Counted from the stretch's first letter, positions 9,677 to 19,791 are shown. The stretch is DNA of 64,000 nucleotides from CAVTPD01 sp963736575 (GCA_963736575.1 CAVTPD010000001.1:1-64000), one strand, 5' to 3'. Numbers and translations: made by a program. Notes: a model not told the origin generated them from the sequence alone.

Positions 9677-12178
9677 ATGATTATTCTATCGCAATTCAAC
9701 TTGCGTTTGCTGCTCTGCTGCGTGCTCCAACTATTCCTGTTATTCGTTTCTACCTCACGCTCCTCGGCAGAGATCGATTACGGCGATCTGCCTTCGGAAT
9801 TTGTCCCACCCGCCGGATGGGCTGATGACACATGGACCGACCCCGGTGGATGGACAGTGATCGACGTGACGCAAGAAGGTATTTTACCTAACCTGCCAAA
9901 CGTCGACACGGCGGCAAAACTGAATTCGTTGATCAACAGCAGTCGTGACTACAGGATCCTGTTTTTCCCTGAAGGTGATTACTATTTCACGACCAATGTG
10001 GTGATCGCCCGTGACGGAGTCCGGATTGCGGGTGAGGGCGTCGATAAAACGAAATTTTATCAGGATGGTTGCGAGTTTCGATTCAAAGGATCCGGCAGCT
10101 CGACCAAAATCCTGAGTGCCAGACCTTCGCGTGGTGATCAGATCATTCATACGGTTGATTCCAATCAGTTTCAGGTAGGGGATTATGTCATGCCGCTGGT
10201 TCAGTTCCCCTTCGGAGCGAATAATAACAGCGATAGCTTCTTGCAAGAAATGAGCGAAGCGGGACGCGGACAAATCGTCAGGATTGAAAGTATTACCGGT
10301 GACTTTCTGAACGTGAATGATCCGCTGGGACTCGATTACGCCGAGCTGGGCGCAGATGGTCAGCCGTTATGGCCAGATCCTCGTCTGGAGAAGATCAACA
10401 TGACCAAGGATGTCGGCATCGAAAACGTCTACATTGAGAAGGACAGGGCTGACAATAGGGATACCATTGAATTTGACCGGGTTACCAATGGGTTTGTCAG
10501 GGGAATTCGTAGTTTTTTCACCGATAACAAAACGGTGGAAATCCGTCGGTCCTATAGGGTTTTTGTCGAAGGAAACAATATAAGCCAAGGGTTCAGAAAA
10601 CAATCCGGAGGCAAAGCATACGGGATTCATTTTAGCGCACATGCGACTCGTTGCTTCGCATTCAACAACAAGCTGGAAAGATTGCGTCACGCGATCGTAT
10701 TCCAACAAGGTGCGAATCACTGTGTGGCGGCTTACAACCATACCCTCAGCAACATTCTGCTTCATGGGAATTATGCCAATAACAACCTGATCGAAGGCAA
10801 CGTGGCCGACGCTGCGATCAATTTTGATGCCGTTCATGGGATCAACGGGCCGTATAACTTTATTTTCCGTAACCGGGTAATCGATCCGACCAACGGAGAA
10901 ATCGATCCTGAGACAGGAGAGCTGGATCCGAACAAGGGATCGAAAGGGCTGGGAGTCTTCAAAGGTGCGACACCTAAAGTTGTGGTCGGAAACGTGACCG
11001 GCCGCCTCCGATTGGAAAATGAGGAATGGCATGGCGCCAATTATGGAGTCGAGGGAACCTATTATGACGAAGACTTTATCGAATGGGGCCAGCTCTCGGA
11101 CGGCTCCGAACTACCCGACTCTTTGTTTCGGACATCCAGCCCGGATTTCATGGAGGGGTATGAGTGGCCCGTTGCAGGACCGGGCCTAGAAGATCCTCGC
11201 TGGGGAGCAGGAAACTCAATTCCTGCGGCAGATCGAGATATATCCGTCGTGCCATTGTTTGGTGACCAAATCACAGTGCCTCCGCCGGGCAATCAACAGC
11301 CAGTTGTCACAATTACCTCTCCGTCAAACAATGAGAATTTCCCGGATTCGCCTGCATCTATAACTGTTTCAGTCAGCGCTACTGATAGCGACGGGTCGAT
11401 TGAAAAAGTGGAGCTCCGCCAAAATGGCATCTTGGTGGATTCTGACATTAGTGCGCCTTACGAATTTAATTTAACAGGCCTTGAAGAGGGGGCTTACGAA
11501 TTCGAGGCCCGCGCCTTTGATAACGAAAACGCGATTAAGAGCACGAGCGTCACCATATCGGTGGGCGAGGTTAGCAATCTCGCACCGATTGTTTCCTTCG
11601 AGACGCCGAACAATGGTAGCTCAATTGTCGCGGGCAGTGATTTGTATGTGAAGGTCAATGCATCAGACGCTGACGGAAAAGTCTCCAATGTCTGGCTCTA
11701 TATCGATGATGGATTGGTGCGCAAAGAAGGAGTGGCACCCTACGAATGGGGTAAAGAAGATCAGTCAGATGATGCATTGGCCGGCATGGAGGAGGGCACC
11801 TACATTTTCAAGGCTGTTGCTTCGGATAAGGAAGGCCTCGAAAATTTTGTCGAGATCACAGTGAACGTAATTGAAGACGAATCTTCACCAGAATACACAG
11901 GCAACCATGTTCCAGGTGCTGCGCTTGGTATCGAAATGGCCGAAGATGAACAAACTTTGTCCGTCGTTTATGCACACGATCTCTCCGAAACCAGCATGGA
12001 ACCTTTGGTCGAGGTTTCTTTTGACCTAAGCACGTGGGATTCTGACCCCAATTCTGTCGAGCAAACGTCACTAGGCACGAGAGATGGCTATGAGTTTTTT
12101 AAAGCAACCTCTCTTACCTCGACAGAAGATGAGGCGAAGCAGTTCATGCGCGTGAGATTGGTTCCCGTCGCACCTTAG
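9677..12178 (+). CDS. Secreted pectate-lyase-like beta-helix protein with two Ig-like domains
   Basis: 833-residue exported protein. Residues 1-31 form a signal peptide. Residues about 60-460 look like a right-handed parallel beta-helix of the pectate lyase 3/polysaccharide lyase type: short repeats rich in N, V and G such as NNLIEGNVA and FNNKLERLRHA. Two tandem Ig-like modules follow at about 545-630 (PVVTITSPSNNENF start) and 640-735 (APIVSFETPNNGSS start), each with the DSDGSIEKVEL/DADGKVSNVWL strand typical of bacterial Big-type domains. The last 80 residues contain VEVSFDLSTWDS, a short module often found at the end of verrucomicrobial secreted proteins. It probably binds or cleaves an algal or plant polysaccharide. 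No catalytic residues could be assigned. Confidence 0.75.
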   Translation: MIILSQFNLRLLLCCVLQLFLLFVSTSRSSAEIDYGDLPSEFVPPAGWADDTWTDPGGWTVIDVTQEGILPNLPNVDTAAKLNSLINSSRDYRILFFPEGDYYFTTNVVIARDGVRIAGEGVDKTKFYQDGCEFRFKGSGSSTKILSARPSRGDQIIHTVDSNQFQVGDYVMPLVQFPFGANNNSDSFLQEMSEAGRGQIVRIESITGDFLNVNDPLGLDYAELGADGQPLWPDPRLEKINMTKDVGIENVYIEKDRADNRDTIEFDRVTNGFVRGIRSFFTDNKTVEIRRSYRVFVEGNNISQGFRKQSGGKAYGIHFSAHATRCFAFNNKLERLRHAIVFQQGANHCVAAYNHTLSNILLHGNYANNNLIEGNVADAAINFDAVHGINGPYNFIFRNRVIDPTNGEIDPETGELDPNKGSKGLGVFKGATPKVVVGNVTGRLRLENEEWHGANYGVEGTYYDEDFIEWGQLSDGSELPDSLFRTSSPDFMEGYEWPVAGPGLEDPRWGAGNSIPAADRDISVVPLFGDQITVPPPGNQQPVVTITSPSNNENFPDSPASITVSVSATDSDGSIEKVELRQNGILVDSDISAPYEFNLTGLEEGAYEFEARAFDNENAIKSTSVTISVGEVSNLAPIVSFETPNNGSSIVAGSDLYVKVNASDADGKVSNVWLYIDDGLVRKEGVAPYEWGKEDQSDDALAGMEEGTYIFKAVASDKEGLENFVEITVNVIEDESSPEYTGNHVPGAALGIEMAEDEQTLSVVYAHDLSETSMEPLVEVSFDLSTWDSDPNSVEQTSLGTRDGYEFFKATSLTSTEDEAKQFMRVRLVPVAP

Positions 12179-12512
12179 TTGGGTCCAGTTCGTGAAATTT
12201 GAATGTTGCGGTATCTGATCGTCAACCCGCTGGCTCTTGCCTGAAATGGACGACGACCCTCATGGGAAACTCTCACATTTTGTCGGGAACCTATCGTCGC
12301 GCAGCACTGTCTGGTTTCACACAAATGACTGCAGGCATGCACTCCTAATTGCAATTGCCGCAAAATATCAGCTAATGCGGTCGGTATGGTTGGAGTCTAT
12401 GGCGTATACCCAGATCACCGGCTTCAGTGAGACTCCTTCGTACGCGGAGGGAGGATTGAAGGAGTGATCTTTCGGCTTTGCCGTGCGGTTGCCAGCTGCG
12501 TAAAATCGGGCC
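12179..12512 (+). other. Non-coding interval
   Basis: About 330 bases between the beta-helix gene and the RelE-like gene. A 76-codon open frame at 12237-12467 lacks family motifs and I do not accept it as a gene. The promoter of the next gene must lie here, but none was placed. No antitoxin-like gene is visible ahead of the RelE-like product. Confidence 0.35.
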
Positions 12513-12876
12513 GTGTTCCAAATCGTTTTCAATGAAATCAGCGCCGCCGAAATCTCCGCCCTGGGGACTTTGGAGCAGTTCGGAGCTTCTTGAGGAGTTT
12601 CGGGTGACCGAAAAGGATTTGAGCGGGCTGGGTAGCGACCGATTCGGTAGGATAGAACGAGACGGACATGTGTTCCACCGATTCAGAGCCAAGGATTATC
12701 GTTTCTACTTCGAAGTAAAAGACGGCTCTGTCATCGTTCACCGGGTGCTTCATAAGGGAACGTTTTCGGATTTCCTTTTTCGCTCAAAAATGCCGCTAGG
12801 AGAGGATGAAGCGCTGGCCGGTTCCAAGCATTTTTGGAAACTCATCGATGAGGGCCGCAATGCGAGACAGATCTGA
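12513..12876 (+). CDS. RelE/ParE-fold small protein (frameshifted)
   Basis: About 120 residues. From a GTG at 12513 the frame reads FQIVFNEISAAEISALGTL; after a one-base shift near 12588 it continues ELLEEFRVTEKDLSGLG and ends ...DEGRNARQI. The segment HRFRAKDYRFYFEV followed by VIVHRVLHK resembles the central strands of RelE/ParE toxins (basic residues, DYR, then a strand with VLH). Proteins of this kind in Verrucomicrobia are often annotated as translational-repressor-like, but toxicity is unproven and there is no neighbouring antitoxin, so a housekeeping role is possible. It converges on tsaB. The shift is likely a sequence error. Confidence 0.6.
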
Positions 12877-13038
12877 GTTGTATCGATTGATTCTCTGACA
12901 GTTGATGGCTACTATCCGGAAGTGCCTGCTCCGGAAGTCTCAGGGACTGGAAGAATGCCAGTTTTCCATTCTGGAATTCGACCTGGTTTGCGCCTGAAGC
13001 TGGCTTGCGGTAACCCAACGGCTGCGCCTTGAAATCGT

Positions 13039-13685
13039 TCATGAACCGAAAACTGCCTTCTTGGACGGCGTGATGTGAGGGGGCTTGAGGTAGATAGGCT
13101 GGGGGATCTTCCCGGCCCATGCGCCCGTGTCTTTGGTGGGGCACTCTGCCAGGCTTCCCATAAGCCCGCGGCCGAGGGCTTTGCTGTGAGAATCTCCTTA
13201 TCGGAAATGGCATCCAGACAAAAACATTTCGTGCCGTTGGCTAGCGCCTGGCTGACTGCGGAATCCAGTCCAATCTCGTCGGTCAATTCCGGATCGGTGA
13301 CCATTTGTCCTTCTGAAATTTTGGATATCCAGAAAGAACCGCGGCGCGCATCGCCGACTGCTATGCATCGATCTCCGGATAGCGCCTCGGGAACAGCGAG
13401 GATCGAGGGAATTGCGATGGCCTTGCATCCGGCTACAAGCGCCGCACCCTGTGCGGCCGCAATACCTACCCGCGTTCCGCTGTAGCTACCCGGTCCGCTG
13501 CCGACGAAAATCGCATCCAGGGACCGGACTCCGTGCATCTCAACCATTTTCGAAAGCGGGTTAAAAAGTGCCGCATTATGTCGGCGGTCGCTTGTAAATG
13601 ACTCCTCCGCAATGACTTGTCCTTCGTTTGCAAGCGCAAGGGATGCGGTGGGAGTTGATGTTTCAATGATGAGGACCTGCAGCAC
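13039..13685 (-). CDS. tsaB: tRNA threonylcarbamoyladenosine modification protein TsaB (frameshifted)
   Basis: Partner of TsaD in making t6A at position 37 of ANN-decoding tRNAs. It belongs to the ASKHA fold: IIETSTPTASLAL at the start and GSGPGSYSGTRVGIAAAQG are the family signatures. I place the start at a GTG (13685) giving LQVLIIETS; an ATG at 13751 would add an unusual 22-residue lead. One base shift near 13115 changes frame; the restored end reads IPQPIYLKPPHITPSKK and stops at 13039, exactly the usual TsaB tail. Without the correction the product would run to 12912 with a nonsense tail. The gene is divergent from the LptF/LptG gene. Confidence 0.88.
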
Positions 13686-13779
13686 GCGAGTGAATCTAGG
13701 TGCTAGCTGGCGGACTTCAATGCCGCTGCAGAGGAATCTTGCCTCTTGCAACTTGCATCGGGAATTCCGAGTCTAGGCC

Positions 13780-14883
13780 ATGCGCCTCGCAGACCGGTAT
13801 ATCGCCCGACAGATCCTCCTGGGGACGCTGTATGCGATCGTGATCCTAAGTCTGGTGCTGGTCATGGGCAACCTTTTCAAACAGGCGCGGCCGCTTCTCG
13901 TCGAGCAACACGCGCCGCTTGGCCTCGTTCTTCGAGATTCGTTGTCAACGTTCTGCCCTTTTCCCTAATGTTTACAATTCCATGGGGATTCCTTTCGGCA
14001 GTGCTCCTCGTTTTCGGTCGGATGTCCAGCGACAATGAGATTACCAGTTTTCGAGTCGCAGGGATTAGCCTGGGCCGGCTTGCACTGCCTGTATTTGTCA
14101 TCGGTGCGGTGCTTTCCGGAGTATGCCTGTGGATAAACATCAACGTGGTGCCACTTGCGAAAGCATCCCTTACCGAAATGATCTACGAGCAGGTCAAACG
14201 TGACCCCCGCTCGCTTCTCGATCCGGGCATCGTTCAGTCGAAATTCAAGAACCAGAAAGTTTTCGTCGAGGAACGTGAAGGCGACTCTCTGAACGGTTTC
14301 CACCTTTACCAAATAGCAAACGGACCGGACGGCAATCCTGACCGGGCGGAGGCGTACGTGCACGCGGACAAGGTCTCGCTGGTAGTGGACGAGCAGAAAA
14401 AACAACTCCGGCTCAAACTTATCAACGCCTTTATCGAAACCAAGCAGGCGGAAGGTCCAGCGGAGCTTGCCTTCGCAGGTGAGGCGGAGCCCTGGCTTTT
14501 CGATTTCGGAGCGCAACAGAGCAAAAGGATGAAGGCCAATGCGATGACCAACGATGCCATCCGTAAATATCTCAGGGAAAATCCCGATCTGGAGCAGGGG
14601 AAGAAAACCGAATTCCGAGCTGAGATTACAAAGCGGTTTTCGTTTTCACTCGCATGCCTATCCTTCGCTTGTGTGGCGGTTCCCCTGGGACTCAAGAGTA
14701 GGAGAAAAGACACGTCGAGCGGACTTATTGTAAGTCTCGTGATAGGCAGCGCATATTTCTTTTTCACCGTTCTTGCGGACGAGTTCGAGTCCGATCTCGG
14801 TGCGACCCTGTGCCCTCTGGTCCCCCAACGTTTTTTGCGTCCTGCTTGGCTTGTTCCTGTTCAGACGCGTGCGTTTCCGTTAG
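13780..14883 (+). CDS. LptF/LptG-type lipopolysaccharide export permease (frameshifted)
   Basis: Inner-membrane permease subunit (YjgP/YjgQ family) of the ABC machine that extracts lipopolysaccharide from the inner membrane. It begins MRLADRYIARQILLGT, the expected first helix. A one-base shift near 13955 leads into LPFSLMFTIPWGFL and the conserved SSDNEITSFRVAGIS. The beta-jellyroll periplasmic part spans roughly residues 130-270, then two C-terminal helices (SLACLSFACVAVPLGL). A second shift near 14810 restores WSPNVFCVLLGLFLF and the stop at 14883. I cannot tell LptF from LptG. It lies 15 bases upstream of the SulP gene, which suggests co-transcription. Confidence 0.85.
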
Positions 14884-14898
14884 GGTGTTACAAGTGGC

Positions 14899-16773
14899 AT
14901 GAGTTTCGGGAGTTTCATAAAAAAGTCATACCGGCAGACACGAGATTTTTTCGCCACCGGGAAAATTGATTTCCTTCCCAGGTTCGGCTCGCCCCGTGAT
15001 TACTCGAAGGTTTCCTTCGCCGCTGATCTTCGCGCGGCATTCAATGTGACGATGCTGGCGTTGCCGCAGGCGATCGCATATGCGGCGATCGCAGGATTGG
15101 ATATTATTTACGGAGTCGTCTGCGCATCGGTCGCCGCCATCACCGCGCCGTTTTTCGCCAGCTCCAAGTTCAACGTCCTCGGCCCGACCAACGCCACGGC
15201 GTTCATGCTATTCAGTTTCTTCGCGATGAATCCGGAGCTGAAGCAGCGAATACCGGAACTGCTCCCGTTGCTCGTAATACTGATAGCTTTGGTCTCCATG
15301 GTGGGTGCGGTTCTGAAAGTCGCGGATCTGCTGCAATATGTGTCTAGAAGCGTTTTGGTCGGCTACATGGCGGGTGCTGCGGTTCTAATCATTGCGAACC
15401 AGCTCACACCTCTCCTCGGTCTCGGTGCGCATATTGATCCGGAGGAGACGGCCACATTCTTTGGGCTGGTGGTCGAACTTTTGAAATTGATACGACATAT
15501 CGATTGGGTCCCTGTTCTGATCGGGGCCGGCACGCTAGGAATTTATCTGTGTTTCCGGAGGTGGAAAAAAGCGTGGCCGGCGTTCTCAATTGCACTGCTG
15601 CTGGGGTCGCTGATTTTCGGATCGCTCATACATTTTGGTGTCGAGCCTTTTGCCGGGCAGCAGACATTCCGGACATTTGGCTTCGCCGAGCTCATACCCA
15701 ACGCTCCGCATCTTTTTCATAAGGAGATTTTCAACGATATCTCAGCCATGCTGAGTCTTGCGCTGGCCATCGCTTTTCTAGCTTCTCTGGAAAACACTTT
15801 GATGGCGAAATCGATCTCTTCGCAAACCGGCGATAAAGTCGATGTAAACCAGGACATGCTCTCGGTAGGATTTGCCAATCTTGGCTCCGCGTTGGCTGGT
15901 GGGATGCCGGCTTCGGGCTCGCTGACTCGCTCCATATTAAATTTCCGCTCGGGAGCTAAAACGAAAGCCGCTCCGGTTTTCACAGGTCTCTTCACGCTAA
16001 CACTCGTGATTCTAATCGCATGGTCTAAGGAAACCGGCCTCAACCTGATCGACTACATTCCAAAAGCGGCACTGGCAATCCTGGTGATCGCAATTTCCTT
16101 TTCACTCTTCAATGCCCATCAAATCCGGATCTGCCTTCGATCAACGAGCGATGATGCCGTGGTGATCGCATTCACTTTCATTTCCACACTGCTTGCGCCG
16201 CTTCATGTCGCGATTTTTATTGGTGTCGCGATTTCAATCACCCTTTTCCTCAGGAAAGCCAGCAAGCCCTACCTGACGGAATACGAATTCAACGAAACAG
16301 GGGAGCTCCGGGAGAAGGAGCGGGCTACCGCACGACCGATTCCCGCAATCTCAATTGTTCATGTCGAAGGGGATTTGTTTTTCGGAGCGTCCGAGCTATT
16401 TCGAACTCAGATTCAGCGCACCGTTGCTGATCCGGCGATCAAAGTAATCATTCTCCGTCTGAAAAACGCCCGCCATCTGGATGCGACAAGCGTCATGGCT
16501 CTCGAAGACCTTGTTCACTTTATGCGGAGAAAAGATCTTTATCTTCTCATTTCAGGAGCCACGAAGGACGTTTACAAGGTCTTGAAGCGTTCCGGTATTC
16601 TCGAGACGCTTCAGGAAGGCGCCGATAGGAAACAGGGCGAAAGCAATATTTTCCTAACCATGCCTTCCAATCCAAATATCTCAACCCGAGATGCTTTGCG
16701 CCGAGCGCAGCATCTTCTCGGAACGAAGGAAGCAGACGTGCGCATCTTCTATGACCCTAGTAAACCGTCATGA
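14899..16773 (+). CDS. SulP-family anion transporter with STAS domain
   Basis: 624-residue inner-membrane transporter of the SLC26/SulP family, which moves sulfate, bicarbonate, dicarboxylates or other anions. Residues about 40-440 hold the multi-helix transport core with ALPQAIAYAAIAG (first amphipathic-helix signature), and SGSLTRSILNFRSGAKT, the second conserved block. The C-terminal STAS domain (about 485-600) includes the strand IPAISIVHVEGDLFFG and the helix start ATSVMALEDL. Substrate cannot be told from sequence. The stop overlaps the next start by 4 bases (ATGA). Confidence 0.9.
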   Translation: MSFGSFIKKSYRQTRDFFATGKIDFLPRFGSPRDYSKVSFAADLRAAFNVTMLALPQAIAYAAIAGLDIIYGVVCASVAAITAPFFASSKFNVLGPTNATAFMLFSFFAMNPELKQRIPELLPLLVILIALVSMVGAVLKVADLLQYVSRSVLVGYMAGAAVLIIANQLTPLLGLGAHIDPEETATFFGLVVELLKLIRHIDWVPVLIGAGTLGIYLCFRRWKKAWPAFSIALLLGSLIFGSLIHFGVEPFAGQQTFRTFGFAELIPNAPHLFHKEIFNDISAMLSLALAIAFLASLENTLMAKSISSQTGDKVDVNQDMLSVGFANLGSALAGGMPASGSLTRSILNFRSGAKTKAAPVFTGLFTLTLVILIAWSKETGLNLIDYIPKAALAILVIAISFSLFNAHQIRICLRSTSDDAVVIAFTFISTLLAPLHVAIFIGVAISITLFLRKASKPYLTEYEFNETGELREKERATARPIPAISIVHVEGDLFFGASELFRTQIQRTVADPAIKVIILRLKNARHLDATSVMALEDLVHFMRRKDLYLLISGATKDVYKVLKRSGILETLQEGADRKQGESNIFLTMPSNPNISTRDALRRAQHLLGTKEADVRIFYDPSKPS

Positions 16774-17252
16774 AACGCCTGATCTTCATCCTTGCCGCTC
16801 TTCTTGTTCTCACTCCACTGGCAATCTGGTGGGCATCACCCGAGCAGGTGATCAAGCGCCGGACCAAGCATCTGATGGAAGTTATTTCAATCGATAGCGG
16901 GACGGGCAGCACGTTCCGGCAAGCGAAGGTTTTTTCCATGAATGCGCTGCTGGCACCTGAGGTCGAGCTGGTAAGTCCTGATATTCCGGATGCGAATGGC
17001 TCCTTCGACAAAGAGGTGCTGGAATCTGCATTTTCTTGGATTTGTCAGAATGCGAAACAGTCGGAGATGACTGTGGAAAATTTCGAAAGCATCGTGATCA
17101 CCGGAGATCGTGCAGCTGTGCGCGCTACGGTGAAAGGCTTCTTAGAACTCGCCGTCTACAGACCTGCGGATGGCAGATTTGATGTAACGATCGAGTGGAT
17201 CAAGGGAGGGGACGGTTGGCGTTTTGAAAAGGTGATCTGGAAAAATCTTTAA
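16770..17252 (+). CDS. Membrane-anchored or secreted protein, NTF2-like
   Basis: 160 residues. The N-terminal hydrophobic segment (MKRLIFILAALLVLTPLAIW) is a signal anchor or signal peptide. The rest alternates helix and strands in the order seen in small cone-shaped NTF2/SnoaL-like domains (ending VTIEWIKGGDGWRFEKVIW). No catalytic residues stand out. Translational coupling to the SulP gene suggests an accessory role, but this is inference. Its stop overlaps the end of the convergent downstream gene by 4 bases. Confidence 0.6.
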   Translation: MKRLIFILAALLVLTPLAIWWASPEQVIKRRTKHLMEVISIDSGTGSTFRQAKVFSMNALLAPEVELVSPDIPDANGSFDKEVLESAFSWICQNAKQSEMTVENFESIVITGDRAAVRATVKGFLELAVYRPADGRFDVTIEWIKGGDGWRFEKVIWKNL

Positions 17253-17923
17253 TCTCCGAGAAATACAAATTCCTCGGCCACGCGATTCAGGGATCGCCTC
17301 GCATCCGGGAGCGCTTCCGCTAATGAACCAAAAAGCCTGCGTGGAACTTTTCCGCACGCGCTTCTATTGTCCGCGGCACCCTGGAAGGATCGGCGCGCGA
17401 ACGATTCGTAAAACCCAATATCCGGCGCCCCACACCTCTCGTTTCTTCTCCGGATGAACGATGGGAAGAGACCGGTTAAGACCAGGAACTGGTTCCCTGC
17501 AGCGACCTGTAGATGAAATTTCATCCGGCCCTGTGCCGATGATATGACCGCAAGAAAATCCGATGCATGGGTGTAGCCGTTCGCGATGTCCTGCAATGGG
17601 TCTTCAGCGTGCACTCCGATCCGCTTCGCAAGGACCCTTGAAACGTAGTCCGCCATCTCGGCATCATCAATGCCGGCCTGCATGAACGCGTGTCGAACGA
17701 GAACGTAAAAGTAGAAATCTGGCGATACTCGGAGTGCGGATGGCGAATCGAGCATGCCGCGCAGAACCTCTTTGAGGTCCAGCATTTCGCGAAGCGCATC
17801 GGGATCCTCCCAAAGCTTGGCCATGCAAACTCTCTGTTGGCCTCCCGCCAGGACTTCATTCAGAAAATCAAAGTCCGCGCATGTGAATCGATCGCGGCTC
17901 GCTGCTATCCATTCTTCCAACAT
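17249..17923 (-). CDS. Conserved hypothetical protein, mostly helical
   Basis: 224 residues with no signal peptide or membrane span. The N-terminal half has DPDALREMLDLKEVLRGML and FYFYVLVRHAFMQAG, and the middle has GRMKFHLQVAAGNQFLVLTGLFP. I do not recognise a named domain. The amphipathic helices suggest a soluble cytoplasmic protein. The gene is convergent with the NTF2-like gene and monocistronic. Confidence 0.6.
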   Translation of the reverse strand: MLEEWIAASRDRFTCADFDFLNEVLAGGQQRVCMAKLWEDPDALREMLDLKEVLRGMLDSPSALRVSPDFYFYVLVRHAFMQAGIDDAEMADYVSRVLAKRIGVHAEDPLQDIANGYTHASDFLAVISSAQGRMKFHLQVAAGNQFLVLTGLFPSFIRRRNERCGAPDIGFYESFARRSFQGAADNRSACGKVPRRLFGSLAEALPDARRSLNRVAEEFVFLGD

Positions 17924-18115
17924 GAAACCTGTTTAGCAAATATCAGGCCATCAGCCTAGGAAATAGTTAAGTTATCCGTAATTATTTCTCACATGGCTTT
18001 TTCTTGAGTCCCGTGTGTGATGGCGTCGGAACCGTTTGAAAAATTAAATTTCGGCCCTTCTGAGGCTGGGCTTTCAACTTGAAGCCGCTTGCCTTCTACC
18101 CCAGCCTCGGATCGA

Positions 18116-19046
18116 ATGATTGACAAATCCCATACCCAATTCACACGAAGAAACTTTCTAGGCAGCTCGGTAAGATATGCCGCAATCACGGCCGCCGCCG
18201 CCTCGATAGGCGCGAGGATCGCCGCCGCTGAGGAATCCGCAGCCAAAGCGGGTGCGGGGGGTGCGATCAATCATTCTGTTTGTAAATGGTGCTTCGATTC
18301 TATTCCGCTGGCGGACTTATGTGTGGCGGCAAAAGAAATCGGGCTACAATCCATCGAACTACTGCAACCATCGGATTTTGAAGTGCTAAACAAGAATGGG
18401 CTAACATGCGCATTGGTCACATCAGCGCAGGGGAACTATGAAGGATGGAGTGGAAGTGGGTGGGATTTCCAAATCCTTCAACCGCACCGAGCACCACGAC
18501 GCTCTTCAGGAGGCGAATGAACGCACTCTGAACGAATGTGCTCAGGTCGGCGCGAAGCAACTGATCGTCTTTTCCGGAAATCGCGATGGTATGGACGATG
18601 AGCAGGGTCTGGACAACTGCGTGGCAGGTATCAAAAGAATCATGCCTCTTGCGGAAAAGCTCGGCATCGTAGTCACAATGGAGCTTCTGAATTCACGCGT
18701 GGATCATAAGGATTACATGTGTGACCGGACTGATTGGGGAACGGCTCTGGTAGATCGTGTTGAGAGCGAGAATTTCAAATTACTGTATGACATCTATCAC
18801 ATGCAGATCATGGAGGGAAATGTCATCGCCACAATTAGGTCGAAGAAGAAATACTTCTCCCACTACCACACCGCCGGTGTGCCTGGACGCCATGAAATCG
18901 ATGAGAGTCAGGAACTCAATTACCCGGCAATCATGAAAGCCATCGTGAAGACGGGTTACAAGGGTTTCGTAGCCCAGGAATTCATCCCCAAGCGTAAGGA
19001 CCCCCTTCTCAGCTTGAAGCAAGGCGTGGGGATTTGTTCCGTCTAG
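18116..19046 (+). CDS. Tat-exported hydroxypyruvate-isomerase-like TIM-barrel protein (frameshifted)
   Basis: Xylose-isomerase-like TIM barrel of the hydroxypyruvate isomerase group, exported by the Tat pathway. The start at 18116 puts TRRNFLGSS at residues 9-17, a twin-arginine signal followed by an Ala-rich hydrophobic core. CKWCF and IGLQSIELL begin the barrel. A one-base shift near 18440 joins QGNYE to DGVEVGGISKSFNRTEHHD. Metal and substrate residues are in VTMELLNS (Glu), LYDIYHMQIMEG (Asp, His) and VAQEFIP (Glu). The final ICSV is typical. Planctomycetes and Verrucomicrobia hold many such exported sugar isomerases of unknown substrate. A TTG at 18089 is a less likely start. Confidence 0.85.
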
Positions 19047-19060
19047 GAGAACAGGGGAAG

Positions 19061-19078
19061 GCGATTTTAGAAAATCGC
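19061..19078 (+). terminator. Possible hairpin after the isomerase gene
   Basis: Perfect inverted repeat GCGATTT/AAATCGC around a four-base loop, 15 bases after the stop codon. It is not followed by a clear T run, so its role as an intrinsic terminator is uncertain. Confidence 0.4.
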
Positions 19079-19112
19079 TCGACATATAAGCCGGGGTTCA
19101 TATTTTGGGTGT

Positions 19113-19779
19113 GTGAAACATATTTCATCGGCGATGGCTGTGATAGCCTTGTTCCTGAATTCTTGCGACCACATAGATGCGGTGGGGGATAAGGTGAACG
19201 AGCTCAAGGATCTCAGAACTGAAAGCACCCAAGGAATCAATGGGATGAAGCTCGATCAAATTATCGAGGGAGTGAGGGGGGATGCCACCGTTCAGGAGGT
19301 GAACCAACTTGAGTTCGACCACTTCACCAAAGAACCGGGGAAACTGAATATCGTTGAATTTCGATCCGGAGGACTCAGCTCCGTCGTTGGAATTCGGACC
19401 GATTTTAGAGACCGCGGTCATGGCCAATTCTTCTGTGGCAAGGCTTGGAAAAATAGACGTGGAGGGCGCAATCGATCTCGTGAAGACCCAACAAATAACG
19501 AAGGTCCCGGAAGTTCGATTCTATCTGGATGGCGAGTTACTTCACAGATTTTCAGGAACCGAAAGTTTGGAAAGCATGGACAAGCTTATCAAGGTATACA
19601 CCGCCTCCCTAGTCCCTGCTGATGACTTCGCTGCGCAGCTAAACAATGGTCTTGGTAAAATCCCCGAAGACAATGGCGGTTTGCGCCCTACCCAGATCAA
19701 GGTGAAGGCAAAACCGATTGATGAAGCAATGAAGCCTATGGATAAAAATTGGCTTCCGCCGGGCATGAGTGCGAAATAG
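19113..19779 (+). CDS. Thioredoxin-fold lipoprotein lacking CxxC (frameshifted)
   Basis: About 220 residues. The N-terminus is a lipoprotein signal with LFLNSC at residues 13-18. The first frame runs to GKLNIVEFRS; after at least one shift at about 19355-19400 the second frame gives GPILETAVMANSSVARLGKIDVEGA, QITKVPEVRFYLDGELL and SLESMDKLI, the order and spacing of a thioredoxin domain with its cis-proline region (KVPEV). Where a CxxC pair is expected the sequence reads roughly SAPSL in one frame and has no cysteine in either, although the site coincides with the damaged stretch. The C-terminal 50 residues are a polar tail ending NWLPPGMSAK. Role unknown; thioredoxin-like partner binding without redox chemistry is possible. 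Confidence 0.65.
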
Positions 19780-19791
19780 GAATTGTTCGAT

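Noticed and set aside
12237..12467. 76-codon plus-strand frame ahead of the RelE-like gene
   Set aside because: Considered as an antitoxin, but no helix-turn-helix or ribbon-helix-helix pattern is present.
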